This document shows, one piece after another, positions 41,928 through 50,639 of a stretch of 53,058 nt of DNA. The DNA comes from an uncultured Bacteroidota bacterium. Its GTDB lineage: Bacteria; Bacteroidota; Bacteroidia; Bacteroidales; 4484-276. The position numbers and the translations under genes were made by a program. Each line of letters starts with the position of its first letter. Position 1 is the first letter of the stretch. Below the pieces are notes generated by a model. The model saw nothing but the letters and a program-made list of their open reading frames with translations. It was not told the origin of the DNA and did no database searches. The stretch is from positions 1 through 53,058 of the forward strand of contig CAJATL010000026.1 of NCBI GenBank assembly GCA_903944895.1. Direction: 5' to 3'.

Positions 41928-43805
41928 CTAAAGGAAAAAGGTAACCATTTCGACTTCGCAGATTAATGCCTGGTATGGCTTGATATCCTCATTTAATCCA
42001 AATACCCCATAAGCTAACCGTGAAGGCACATAAATCCTGTAAAACGAATCCTTTTTCATTTTTTTAATCACCTCCTGCAATCCCGGAATCAACGCATTAA
42101 GCGAAAAATAATTTTCCGGAATATTTAACAGCACATCCCCATTCAGGTTTTTAATGTCGATTTTTAGATAAAGACTACTCCCTGAGTTTGGCAGAGCACC
42201 ACTACCCTCACGGACAACTTCGTAAAATACCCCTTTGGAAGCCTGGTTGACCCGTGAATTAGTTTTCAAATTGTTAAAATAAACTTTTTCGACAGCCACA
42301 CTATTATAGGTTTCCATTTTCGATTTACTCGTTGGAAATGAATAAGAAAACTCAATGGCATCCTTAAAACTGATCATTAAATTGCTGCCAGTTACAACAT
42401 GCTTTAATCCTGCAAAAAAGAGCTTGTTTTTCAAATCATAAATCATATCGCCGGAGGCATTCTTAAAAATAAGAGATCCATAATTTTTGAAAAAACCAGC
42501 ACATTCTTTTTCGTCGTATTGGTTGTTTTTTAAATTGTTACGCGAATATTTAAACATAATGGTCTGGTCAACTCTATCGGCAGCGGTGGAACGTGAGGCC
42601 GCCAAAATCCCTTTTTCCAATCCAGACAAACTAATCGTATCAAATCGCTCTTTCAGGTATTGGCCTTCAATTACTCCAAGGGAGTATGAAACCGAATCAA
42701 CCGAATTGTTGAGTCGTCCGCTTCCGCCGAGAATCCCTGTTGTGAAAACCGCGATTGCAGCAACGATAACGATAACCGCTGCAGAAGCCATGATAATTTG
42801 CTTTGGTGTAAACCGCTTTTTCCCTTGGTCGGTGACAACCTGTGCTGGTTTAGGTTTCGGCTCGGTGGGACGAGGTTTTATTTCGGGGGCAACAGGTTTT
42901 GATTGAACCGTTGCTTTTTTTGTTTCCCTGGGTTTAACCTGCTCCGTAAAAATGAGCGTTTTTTCGTCATCCTCCGAAGGATTTGCTAATGGTACAGCAT
43001 TTTGCTTTGCAGAAAAAGCATCCGCCATTTCTTTACACGAACTGTAACGGTCGGCAGGGTTTTTAGCAGTTGCTTTTGAGATTATTTCGTTAAACTGAAG
43101 GTTTGAGGTTAATGGCGGAAGTGGTTCGTGAACGATTTTATTATAAATATCGAAGGTTGAAAGTGTAGTCGAATTGTAAGGAGCCGAGCCTGTGAGCATG
43201 AAGTAGAGGGTAACACCCAGAGAATAAATATCGCTGCGTTTATCGATATCCTTGACATCGCGAACCTGTTCGGGGCTCATGTAAGTTGGAGTGCCCATTT
43301 GCGTGCCTGTCCGGGTCAGACTGTTATCGGTGAGGAGTTTTGCGATACCAAAATCCATGATTTTTGGATTCAGTTTATCATCCAGCAGAATATTTGATGG
43401 TTTAACGTCCCTGTGAATTATCCCGTGCTGGTGCGCATATTGAAACGCATCAAGAATGTTAACCATCATTTTACTTGCGGTTTCCGGAGCAAAGGCGCCA
43501 TATTTCTTCACATAATCGCTCACGGTATTGCCCTCAAGATATTCCATCACAATGGCCAGCTTATCGGCATCATCAGTGTAATCCATCACCTTTACAATGT
43601 TGGGATGATCGAGTGAAGCCATAATCTTAGCCTCATTCTCAAACCGGTGCCTGATATCGGCATTGGCCGTAAGTATGGGATCAAGGATTTTAATGGCAAC
43701 ACGGCGGTTTTGAAATTTTTCGTGAACGGCTTCGTAAACTTTTGCCATCCCGCCTTCACCTATCAGTCGGGTTATCCTGTAATTAAATATTCTGGTGCCT
43801 ATCAT
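41928..43805 (-). CDS. Membrane Ser/Thr protein kinase fused to FKBP/Mip-like extracytoplasmic domain
   Basis: 625 aa. Residues ~10-265 are a complete Hanks-type kinase: Gly loop IGEGGMAKVYEAV, Lys39 in VAIKIL, catalytic HRDVKPSN (Asp133), DFG at 151-153, and TPTYMSPEQ. A Pro/Lys-rich linker (~280-330) leads to one membrane helix (~336-359). The extracytoplasmic part (~360-625) starts like the Mip/FkpA dimerisation region (SVSYSLGVIEGQYLKERF) and ends in an FKBP-like domain (~525-625: GVFYEVVREGSGALP, ALIPGLQEVIKKMKKDSFYRIYVPSRLAYG). The FDSS segment is absent, and the pocket Trp is Leu, so isomerase activity is doubtful. The C-terminal domain may sense peptides or unfolded proteins in place of the PASTA repeats of other kinases. 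Confidence 0.88.
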   Translation of the reverse strand: MIGTRIFNYRITRLIGEGGMAKVYEAVHEKFQNRRVAIKILDPILTANADIRHRFENEAKIMASLDHPNIVKVMDYTDDADKLAIVMEYLEGNTVSDYVKKYGAFAPETASKMMVNILDAFQYAHQHGIIHRDVKPSNILLDDKLNPKIMDFGIAKLLTDNSLTRTGTQMGTPTYMSPEQVRDVKDIDKRSDIYSLGVTLYFMLTGSAPYNSTTLSTFDIYNKIVHEPLPPLTSNLQFNEIISKATAKNPADRYSSCKEMADAFSAKQNAVPLANPSEDDEKTLIFTEQVKPRETKKATVQSKPVAPEIKPRPTEPKPKPAQVVTDQGKKRFTPKQIIMASAAVIVIVAAIAVFTTGILGGSGRLNNSVDSVSYSLGVIEGQYLKERFDTISLSGLEKGILAASRSTAADRVDQTIMFKYSRNNLKNNQYDEKECAGFFKNYGSLIFKNASGDMIYDLKNKLFFAGLKHVVTGSNLMISFKDAIEFSYSFPTSKSKMETYNSVAVEKVYFNNLKTNSRVNQASKGVFYEVVREGSGALPNSGSSLYLKIDIKNLNGDVLLNIPENYFSLNALIPGLQEVIKKMKKDSFYRIYVPSRLAYGVFGLNEDIKPYQALICEVEMVTFFL

Positions 43806-43875
43806 TGTTTCTTCAGTTTTTCCTAAATAAATTTATCCGGCTAACATTAAAATTGAGCCGATTTGAATCGCAGGA

Positions 43876-44994
43876 TTATTTTGCTTTGATTATAAATTGA
43901 TTGAAAGTCACAGTTTTATTGCCTGACTCGATATAAAGTCCGGTCATTCCGGTTCCTTCAAAGAATGTTTGGGTGTTGTAAACATTTTTGGTGTTGATGG
44001 CAAAACTGGTTTTCCCTGCCCTGGTAACCACCTCGAGATCGTTGACATTATCGAAATAAAAACCACCAAGTTCCTGCCGTTGTTTGATCGCATCGCTGGA
44101 AGTTGGGGAAACAATGGTTGATTTGGTACCATTTTTAAACTCCCCGATGGTAAAATCTCCGTTATCCGAAATCATGAAATATTTGTAATTATCCCAATCC
44201 TTAAAATCAAAGGATAATCCGTAATAAGCGCCACTATTCCCTGAAACGGATGATACCCTGCAACTATAATAAAATGGCTGTCCGGATAAAATTGATGGTT
44301 TTTTGAGATGAAATCCCAGCCGGTTATTATCGGAATTGGTCAGTTTTAAACCGGTACCCGGTTCAATTTTTGCCGAGTATGTGGAGTAATCGCCCATAGG
44401 CCAGCTATAAGTATTGCCGGCAGAAACAAAATTTTCGACGTAAACAGCAGCACGCTCACCACTTTCGGTGTATTCTTCAGCATAGTTATCCACCAAAAGC
44501 CCGTTGCTATATTTTGCCACAAACCAAGGTTTACCTCCTTTGTGATAAGATTTGTAATCGCCATGAATTTTATCATTTTTATAGGTTGCTTCTTCAGCCA
44601 ATTCACCATCTTCCGAAAACACCGATCGCAGTCCTTCTAACTTATTTTCACGAAAAAATGAAATCGTCTGGATTTTACCATTTTCATAATACCAGGTAAA
44701 TACGCCTTCTTTTTCGTAATCATCAGGGTTTGCTGAGTTAAGATTAGTGCTTGTTGTACCATCCATTTGCAAGTTTCCCGAAATAAAATAATCGCGTACG
44801 CTGCCTCCGGATCGGCTATCGGTGAAAGGCTTAAAATCTCTGTAAAAGGCTGGAGCTTTAGGTGCTGTAACAACCTTCCAGTTTGCATCAAAAATTACCG
44901 GCCACCTTGATTGCTGCAGCGCAGATTCCAAAACCTGCGCTTTCAGACTTGCTGAGGTTATAAAAACAATTAACAACAAAACTATCTTCTTCAT
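43876..44994 (-). CDS. Exported MORN-type repeat protein with C-terminal beta-sandwich
   Basis: 372 aa from the ATG at 44994 (MKKIVLLLIVFITSASLKA signal peptide); the frame runs to 45030, but the longer start lacks a signal. Residues ~85-190 hold several MORN-variant repeats (GVFTWYYENGKIQTISFFRENKLEGLRSVF and onward, of the toxin-antitoxin MORN type). The last ~180 residues form a beta-rich domain like a laminin-G or family-16-type sandwich (FYYSCRVSSVSGNSGAYYGLSFDFKDWDNYKYFMISDNGDF). No T9SS tail. Probably periplasmic or surface-associated. Function unknown. Confidence 0.7.
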   Translation of the reverse strand: MKKIVLLLIVFITSASLKAQVLESALQQSRWPVIFDANWKVVTAPKAPAFYRDFKPFTDSRSGGSVRDYFISGNLQMDGTTSTNLNSANPDDYEKEGVFTWYYENGKIQTISFFRENKLEGLRSVFSEDGELAEEATYKNDKIHGDYKSYHKGGKPWFVAKYSNGLLVDNYAEEYTESGERAAVYVENFVSAGNTYSWPMGDYSTYSAKIEPGTGLKLTNSDNNRLGFHLKKPSILSGQPFYYSCRVSSVSGNSGAYYGLSFDFKDWDNYKYFMISDNGDFTIGEFKNGTKSTIVSPTSSDAIKQRQELGGFYFDNVNDLEVVTRAGKTSFAINTKNVYNTQTFFEGTGMTGLYIESGNKTVTFNQFIIKAK

Positions 44995-45137
44995 ATTCCA
45001 AAATTTAAAGTGCAAATGTAATCGGCTCATTTTATTTATCGAAATTATAATTGAAGATTTTATTTATGATATCCAGGAATCTATCAATTAGCTTGGTTTT
45101 TGGCAATAAAATACCTGCTGACCCGAATTAAAAATCA

Positions 45138-45174
45138 CAAAAAAAGGAGAACAGCATGAGCCATTCTCCTTTTC
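45138..45174 (-). terminator. Terminator after the gap operon (minus strand)
   Basis: AAAAGGAGAA pairs with TTCTCCTTTT across a 12-nt loop, and the minus strand continues in TTTTTTTG. Lies 20-55 bp beyond the gap stop codon. Confidence 0.75.
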
Positions 45175-45192
45175 ACTTTATGTGGATTTGAT

Positions 45193-46200
45193 TTACTTTT
45201 TATCGAATTCACCAAAACGGGTGATAAGGTCAACTACACGGTTTGAATAACCCCATTCGTTGTCGTACCAGTTAAGGACTTTTACAAAGCGTTTACCAAG
45301 AACCTTGGTGTATTCGGCATCATAAATAGATGAATACGAATTTCCTACGATATCTGATGAAACTATTTTTTCGTCAGAATAATAAAGGATATTCTTCATT
45401 CCCGGAGTTTTTGAAGCTAATCTTACGGCTGCATTTACGTCGGCAACAGTAACATCTTTTGCAACTTCAACAACAAGGTCAACGATTGATCCATCAGGCA
45501 CCGGCACACGTAAAGCCATGCCATCGAGTTTTCCTTTAACTTCGGGAATAACCTGGCCAACAGCTTTAGCAGCACCTGTTGTGGTTGGGATAATATTTTC
45601 GGCTGCGGCCCTTCCACGGCGGTAATCTGAATGGGGAACGTCGGCAAGGCGCTGATCGTTCGTGTAAGCGTGGGTTGTGGTCATTAAACCTTCAACAATA
45701 CCAAAAGCTTCATTTAAAACTTTTACCATCGGAGCCAGGCAGTTGGTTGTGCAACTTGCGTTGGAAACAATGCGGTGTTCGGGACGTAACTGATCATCGT
45801 TAACACCCATAACAATGGTTGCGTCGATTTCATCCTTTGCAGGAACAGTTAAAATAACTCTTTTTGCGCCTGCATCGAGGTGTGGCTGGAGTTTTGCACG
45901 TGAGCGAAAAACACCGGTAGCTTCGATAACAACGTCAATTTCGAGTTCTTTCCATGGATATTCGTTCATATCCTTAATGGTAAGCATTTTAACCCTTTCT
46001 TTAGGAGTTACAAGGTATTCTCCATCAAGAAAAACATCCTGGCCAAAGCCCTTCATAACAGTGTCGTATTTGAGCAGGTAAGCCAAAACTTTATTGTCAA
46101 AAAGGTCGTTAATTGCAACAACATCAATATCGTCACGGTCATTTAATATTCTGAAAACAGATCTTCCAATACGGCCAAAGCCATTTATTGCAACTCTCAT
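45193..46200 (-). CDS. gap: Glyceraldehyde-3-phosphate dehydrogenase, type I
   Basis: 335 aa, standard. NAD-binding NGFGRIGRSVFR at the N-terminus, catalytic Cys150 in SNASCTTNCLAP, His177 in TTTHAYTND, phosphate-site residues in YRRGRAAAENIIPTTTGAAKA, and WYDNEWGYSNRV at the C-terminus. It makes 1,3-bisphosphoglycerate from glyceraldehyde-3-phosphate and NAD. Its start overlaps the stop of a divergent GAPDH paralogue by 4 bp, so the two are translated as a pair. A strong terminator follows. Confidence 0.97.
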   Translation of the reverse strand: MRVAINGFGRIGRSVFRILNDRDDIDVVAINDLFDNKVLAYLLKYDTVMKGFGQDVFLDGEYLVTPKERVKMLTIKDMNEYPWKELEIDVVIEATGVFRSRAKLQPHLDAGAKRVILTVPAKDEIDATIVMGVNDDQLRPEHRIVSNASCTTNCLAPMVKVLNEAFGIVEGLMTTTHAYTNDQRLADVPHSDYRRGRAAAENIIPTTTGAAKAVGQVIPEVKGKLDGMALRVPVPDGSIVDLVVEVAKDVTVADVNAAVRLASKTPGMKNILYYSDEKIVSSDIVGNSYSSIYDAEYTKVLGKRFVKVLNWYDNEWGYSNRVVDLITRFGEFDKK

Positions 46201-47222
46201 TTTATACCTCCTTCTTCGTTAAGTTTATGATAAGCCAGAATAACTTCCTGAATATTCACGGCCATAGCTAAGGTGCTGTGATACCATGTGAGGATTTTAA
46301 GCATTCTGCCTTTTGATTTCATCGTAGCCAGTTTATCGTAAATTACGGTGTGACGGTTTCCAACAACGTCAACCGAAACAATCGGGTCGTTGGTAATTTC
46401 GAGAATTCCTGGGATTTTTGCTGCTGCGGCTTCAATAGCCTTATTTACGTCGTCAATGGTTGTATCCTTATCGCGAAGAATTGTTGTCAGGTCGAGCATC
46501 GAACCGGCAGGAATGGGCACGTTGAGTGCGGCACCTTCAATACGACCTTTAAATTCGGGCATAATAACCTGAAGCCATTTTGGAGTCGGAGTTTCGTTAG
46601 GAATGATATTCTCGGCAGCCGAGCGGCTTCTTCTGAAATCGGTTCCTGCGGTATCGCGCAAAGGCTGATCGGCAGTGTATGAATGCACGGTGGTGAGCAT
46701 TGCATATTCAACTCCGAAAGCTTCATCAAGGATTTTTAACATGATGGCCGTTGCATTTGTGGTAGAAGAACCAGCCGAAATGAGTTTATCGGATTTTTTC
46801 ATGGTTGCATCATTCACACCTCTGATGATAATACGGTCGATTTCATCTTCAGGAAGCGAGTTTAAGATAACGCGCTTTGCACCCGATGAAAGGTGACCTT
46901 CCATTTCTTTACGTGTGCGGTATTTTCCGGTACCGTCAACAACAACATCTACATTAAAAGCATCCCATGGCACATCGCTTGGATTACCGACTTTTAACAT
47001 ACGTGCTTTACCATTGGTGGAAACCAGAAAGTTTCCATCAAGTTTAATTTCTAAATTTTTCTTGCTTCTTTTGGTCTCTGATTCTAACAGATAAACCAGG
47101 ATTTCGGGGCGGCCGATGTCGCTGATTGCAACGACTTCAATTTTGTCATCTTCGAGACAAAGCCTATACAGGTGACGGTTTATTTCGCCGAAGCCCATTA
47201 ATCCCAATCGTACTTTTCTCAT
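46197..47222 (-). CDS. GAPDH paralogue with Ser in place of catalytic Cys
   Basis: 341 aa from ATG 47222 (MRKVRLGLMGFGEINRHLYR); ATG 47234 would add four residues. The fold is that of GAPDH and most segments align, but key residues differ. The catalytic Cys is Ser (residue 153 from this start; SAGSSTTNATAIM against SNASCTTNCLAP). The NAD-loop GFGRIGR is GFGEINR, and the C-terminal YDNEWGYSNR is YHSTLAMAVN. The His in TTVHSYTAD is kept, and RRSRSAAENIIPNETP is recognisable. A true dehydrogenase is unlikely. It overlaps gap by 4 bp, which suggests a partner or regulator of Gap, possibly in a mixed tetramer, but this is inference. Confidence 0.88.
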   Translation of the reverse strand: MRKVRLGLMGFGEINRHLYRLCLEDDKIEVVAISDIGRPEILVYLLESETKRSKKNLEIKLDGNFLVSTNGKARMLKVGNPSDVPWDAFNVDVVVDGTGKYRTRKEMEGHLSSGAKRVILNSLPEDEIDRIIIRGVNDATMKKSDKLISAGSSTTNATAIMLKILDEAFGVEYAMLTTVHSYTADQPLRDTAGTDFRRSRSAAENIIPNETPTPKWLQVIMPEFKGRIEGAALNVPIPAGSMLDLTTILRDKDTTIDDVNKAIEAAAAKIPGILEITNDPIVSVDVVGNRHTVIYDKLATMKSKGRMLKILTWYHSTLAMAVNIQEVILAYHKLNEEGGIK

Positions 47223-47382
47223 ATTATTTATCATTTAGTTTAAAAAAAATCAATTCAACTCAAACAAACAACGATACCCTTGTTTTATTGTTTTCTCAAT
47301 AACAATTAACATTTTCTTAATGTTCATTTGGACTCAATCAAGGATTACAACGCATCAGATACTTACTGGGAAAAGAAAATTG

Positions 47383-47898
47383 TTATTTTTCGTACCAGCC
47401 GGCATACATCGAATAGCTTTTTGCGATACGCTGTATTTCGCCTTCCATCAACCGGCTGTCGATATCCTTAATTTTTTTGGCAGGCACCCCGGCATAAACT
47501 GTACCTGATTTTACAATCGTATTTTTCGATACAAGCGCACCGGCAGCGATAATCGAGTTGCTTTCGATAACTGCGTCATCCATCACAATTGCGCCCATCC
47601 CGATAAGGACGTTGTCGTGGATTGTGCAGCCATGAATGATGGCGTTGTGTGCGATGGAAACGAAATTCCCGATATTGACAGGGGATTTTTTATAGGTGCA
47701 GTGGATGATGGCCCCATCCTGAATATTCACATTATTGCCAATCCGGATATAGTGAACATCACCCCTGACAACGGCACTGAACCAAACGCTGCAATCGTTG
47801 CCCATGATTACATCGCCAACGATGGTGGAATTTTCGGCCAGGAAACATCGTTCACCAAATTGTGGGGTAAATCCGTTTAAACTTTTTATTAGTGCCAT
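47383..47898 (-). CDS. Gamma-carbonic anhydrase family protein (hexapeptide repeat)
   Basis: 171 aa. Left-handed beta-helix of hexapeptide repeats (FLAENSTIVGDVIMGNDCSVWF, NIGNFVSIAHNAIIHGCTIHDN, VLIGMGAIVMDDAVIESNSII), with the three zinc-type His in the usual places: VRGDVHYIRIG, IGNFVSIAHNA and IHGCTIHDN. It is like YrdA/PaaY. Some members hydrate CO2, while others do not, so activity is not certain. It is upstream of the GAPDH pair on the same strand but 150 bp away. Confidence 0.92.
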   Translation of the reverse strand: MALIKSLNGFTPQFGERCFLAENSTIVGDVIMGNDCSVWFSAVVRGDVHYIRIGNNVNIQDGAIIHCTYKKSPVNIGNFVSIAHNAIIHGCTIHDNVLIGMGAIVMDDAVIESNSIIAAGALVSKNTIVKSGTVYAGVPAKKIKDIDSRLMEGEIQRIAKSYSMYAGWYEK

Positions 47899-47930
47899 TT
47901 TTTATTCCTATTTTTTTTGGAATTTCACTG

Positions 47931-48035
47931 TCATTTACTTCGTGTCATTTACTTCGCGCCATTTACTTCGCGTCATTTACTTCGCGTCATTTACTTCGCG
48001 TCATTTACTTCGTGTCATTTACTTCGTGTCATTTG
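47931..48035. repeat. 14-bp tandem repeat array (TCATTTACTTCGCG), 7.5 units
   Basis: Seven near-identical 14-bp units (variants end CGCG or CGTG; one starts CC) followed by a half unit TCATTTG. Located between the carbonic anhydrase-like gene and lptE. An open frame across it is a by-product of the repeat. Confidence 0.9.
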
Positions 48036-48069
48036 GCTAAGGGTCAATAATCACTCAGTTTTTATGACC

Positions 48070-48160
48070 AATAATGACTACCATTGACTACCATTGACTA
48101 CCATTGACTACAAATGACCACCAATAACAACAAATGACCACCAATAACCTACCAATAACC
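48070..48160. repeat. 10-11-bp tandem repeats (GACTACCATT, then CTACCAATAAC)
   Basis: At least three units of GACTACCATT and two of CTACCAATAAC with degenerate units between, immediately after the 14-bp array and abutting the 3' end of lptE. Confidence 0.8.
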
Positions 48161-48681
48161 TACCAATTCACCACTGCCTTATTAAAGATATCTTCAATCA
48201 GGTATTCGTTGATCGTTTTAACAAGCGATTCCTGAATGGTATTTAAATCGGTTGAACTGGAATAATCTTCATAACGGGTAAAAGTCTGATCAATAAAACT
48301 CTGGGTTTCATCAATTTTATTAATAAAGGTAACCTTAACAGTGATCGTAAGCCGGTTTAATGCAGCCACATCATCACTCTGAATGGCCGTTGGCCTCGTG
48401 TTATAATCGGTGATCATGCCTTCGATAACCAGATCGCCGCCCTGGTTGACAATCATCAGGTTGGTTTGCGACTGAAACTTATCGCGCAAAGCATCGGTAA
48501 ATTCCTGGCTAAGCGGCGGGTAAACCAATGCCGCATTATTCTGGAAATAATCAATCTGAATTGATTTTGCCAATGGTGAAATCGACGCTCCGGTGAATGA
48601 ATAATTTACTTTACACGAACTCAGTAATAGTACCACAGAAAAGGTCAGCACTGATGATACCTTCAATATTTTTAAAATCAT
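48160..48681 (-). CDS. lptE: LptE-family outer-membrane lipoprotein (LPS assembly)
   Basis: 173 aa from ATG 48681 (MILKILKVSSVLTFSVVLLLSSC). The lipobox LLSSC gives a lipidated Cys after a typical signal. The following ~150 residues match the LptE/LPS-assembly lipoprotein fold: KVNYSFTGASISPLAKSIQIDYFQNNAALVYPPLSQEFTDALRDKFQSQTNL. A longer frame reaches 48834 but only runs back into the upstream gene. It is expected to plug LptD in the outer membrane. It begins 1 bp after the stop of the sigma-54 activator, and the pair is a common neighbourhood in Bacteroidota by recall. Confidence 0.85.
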   Translation of the reverse strand: MILKILKVSSVLTFSVVLLLSSCKVNYSFTGASISPLAKSIQIDYFQNNAALVYPPLSQEFTDALRDKFQSQTNLMIVNQGGDLVIEGMITDYNTRPTAIQSDDVAALNRLTITVKVTFINKIDETQSFIDQTFTRYEDYSSSTDLNTIQESLVKTINEYLIEDIFNKAVVNW

Positions 48682-48682
48682 A

Positions 48683-49909
48683 CTATTCAATATTGTACTC
48701 CTTAATTTTACGATAAAGCGTCCGTTCGGAAATTCCCAGGTCGCTGGCAGCCATTTTCCGCTTGCCCGCATGTTTTTCGAGTGCCCTTTTGATGAGATCG
48801 AATTCTTTTTTTTGTATCGAAAGCGATTCTTCAACGATTTCCGGATCCTGGATACCTTCGTCAGTTATTGCTTCATAATCAGACTGAAGATCGATGTTGT
48901 TGTCGATGTTTTTTATATCGCTGATGTCGTGAAACAATTTCTTTATCAATTGAGGGCTACGCTCCCTGATAGGACCAGCCTCTTCATTTTCCAGTATCTC
49001 GGCAACACTGTTTTTAAGATCATTAATATCCTTGCGCATTTCGAATAATACTTTGTAAAGAATATCGCGTTCGGTCATGTCCTGTCCAATGTCTTCCTTA
49101 TTATAAAGGATCGGCAATTTTGAGACATTGGCCAGTGGAAGATATTTTACCAGTGTTTCACGGGTAATCTGACGTTTTGCTTCGATGATCGAAATTTGTT
49201 CGGTAATATTTTTTAGCTGCCTGATATTTCCATCCCAGCGATAATCGACGATCAGGTCGACGGCGCTGTTTTCGAGTTGAATGGGAGGCATGCGGTATTT
49301 TTCCGCAAAATCAGAGGCAAATTTCCTGAACAGTAGCAAAATATCTTCACTGCGGTTACGCAGCGGCGGGATAAAAATTGGAACGGTGTTGAGCCGATAA
49401 TACAAGTCCTGTCTGAATTTCCCGCGATCGATGGCATCAGGGATTACCACGTTGGAGGCTGCAATAACCCGCACATCGGTTTTGATAACCTTTGAGGAGC
49501 CAACTTTCATAAATTCACCCGATTCGAGCACACGCAATAGCCTCACCTGTGTTGAGAGCGGAAGTTCGGCTACTTCATCCAAAAAAATAGTACCACCACT
49601 TGCTACTTCAAAATACCCTTTGCGGGCTTCGTGTGCACCGGTAAAAGAACCTTTTTCGTGGCCGAATAATTCTGAATCAATCGTTCCTTCAGGAATGGCG
49701 CCGCAATTAACCGCAATGTAAGGGCCATGTTTGCGGGCACTTAACTGGTGGATAATCTGAGGAAACACTTCTTTCCCCGTGCCACTTTCACCGGTAATCA
49801 GCACGGTAAGATCAGTCGGTGCTACCTGTTTTGCAATGTCAATCGCCCGGTTCAATCCGGGGTCGTTACCAATAATTCCAAATCTTAGTTTTATTGCTTG
49901 AACTTCCAT
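48683..49909 (-). CDS. Sigma-54-dependent transcriptional activator without receiver domain
   Basis: 408 aa. The AAA+ domain (residues ~10-240) has Walker A GESGTGKE, the sigma-54 loop as GSFTGA (Ser in place of Ala), Walker B GTIFLDEVAEL, and the arginine-finger region FRQDLYYRLNTVPIFIPPLR. There is no N-terminal sensor, so it acts as an unregulated or partner-controlled activator. The C-terminus is a Fis-type HTH (KMAASDLGISERTLYRKIKEY). It sits immediately upstream of lptE and may control envelope genes. Confidence 0.92.
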   Translation of the reverse strand: MEVQAIKLRFGIIGNDPGLNRAIDIAKQVAPTDLTVLITGESGTGKEVFPQIIHQLSARKHGPYIAVNCGAIPEGTIDSELFGHEKGSFTGAHEARKGYFEVASGGTIFLDEVAELPLSTQVRLLRVLESGEFMKVGSSKVIKTDVRVIAASNVVIPDAIDRGKFRQDLYYRLNTVPIFIPPLRNRSEDILLLFRKFASDFAEKYRMPPIQLENSAVDLIVDYRWDGNIRQLKNITEQISIIEAKRQITRETLVKYLPLANVSKLPILYNKEDIGQDMTERDILYKVLFEMRKDINDLKNSVAEILENEEAGPIRERSPQLIKKLFHDISDIKNIDNNIDLQSDYEAITDEGIQDPEIVEESLSIQKKEFDLIKRALEKHAGKRKMAASDLGISERTLYRKIKEYNIE

Positions 49910-50003
49910 CAGTTCCTTTTCTTTAAAGTAAAATTACGTGGTGCAAAATTACAAATTATTTCTGCCAATCTGGCATTGAAGATAAGGAGGTAATATTGCC
50001 AGG

Positions 50004-50576
50004 TTAAGATTTTAGAAATCGGTTGTGAAAAACTTTGAAATAAAGCATCGAAAACAAATATCCCAGCAATACTCCCAGCAAAGCACCAAAAAGTATGTCG
50101 GCCGGATAATGAACTCCCAGGTAAATCCTGGAATAGGAAATTACCGCTGCCCAAAAAATGATAACCCATCCAAAATATCTGAAATAGCTTGTCAGGAAAG
50201 GAATAAGGAAAACTGCGATGGCAAAGGAATTGGCAGCATGCGACGAAACAAAACCAAACGAGCCTCCACATTTGCCATTTACCAGATGAACGAGGGCTGA
50301 AATATTGCTGTTGTGACATGGGCGAGGCCGCTCAACCAGGTTTTTAATCAGGACACTTAACTGGTCGGAAACCAGTATCATCAGCGCAACCAGCAATAAA
50401 ATCCAAACTGCATTTTTCCTGTATTTTTTTATAAGAAGAAAAGTAAGAAACAAATACAGCGGGATCCAGATAAAGCGGTCGCTGATCCAAAACATCAAAA
50501 AATCAAAAAATGAATTGTGAAATCCATTCAGGAAAAGGAAAAGTTGGGTGTCGAGATTTTGAAGATAATCTATCAA
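50004..50576 (-). CDS. PAP2-family membrane phosphatase
   Basis: 190 aa with 5-6 membrane helices. The phosphatase signature is complete: KNLVERPRPC (KxxxxxxRP), SFGFVSSHAAN (PSGH-type, with SSHA) and SRIYLGVHYPADI (SRxxxxxHxxxD). Substrates in this family are lipid phosphates such as undecaprenyl pyrophosphate, phosphatidate or phosphatidylglycerophosphate. It lies upstream of the sigma-54 activator on the same strand. Confidence 0.92.
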   Translation of the reverse strand: MIDYLQNLDTQLFLFLNGFHNSFFDFLMFWISDRFIWIPLYLFLTFLLIKKYRKNAVWILLLVALMILVSDQLSVLIKNLVERPRPCHNSNISALVHLVNGKCGGSFGFVSSHAANSFAIAVFLIPFLTSYFRYFGWVIIFWAAVISYSRIYLGVHYPADILFGALLGVLLGYLFSMLYFKVFHNRFLKS

Positions 50577-50639
50577 TGAAATTAATAGTTTAAGTTTTTG
50601 TTTTTACTCTTTTGTAGTTGATATTTTCATAAATTTCCT

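Noticed and set aside
47798-48040. Plus-strand frame with FASFTSRHLLRVIY repeats
   Set aside because: It is a translation of the 14-bp tandem array, antisense to the carbonic anhydrase-like gene, with no independent support.
47931-48160. Possible CRISPR array
   Set aside because: Units are 10-14 bp and contiguous, without unique spacers, and no cas gene is present.
48682-48834. N-terminal extension of lptE
   Set aside because: The extra 51 residues overlap the sigma-54 activator gene and precede the lipoprotein signal, which must be N-terminal.
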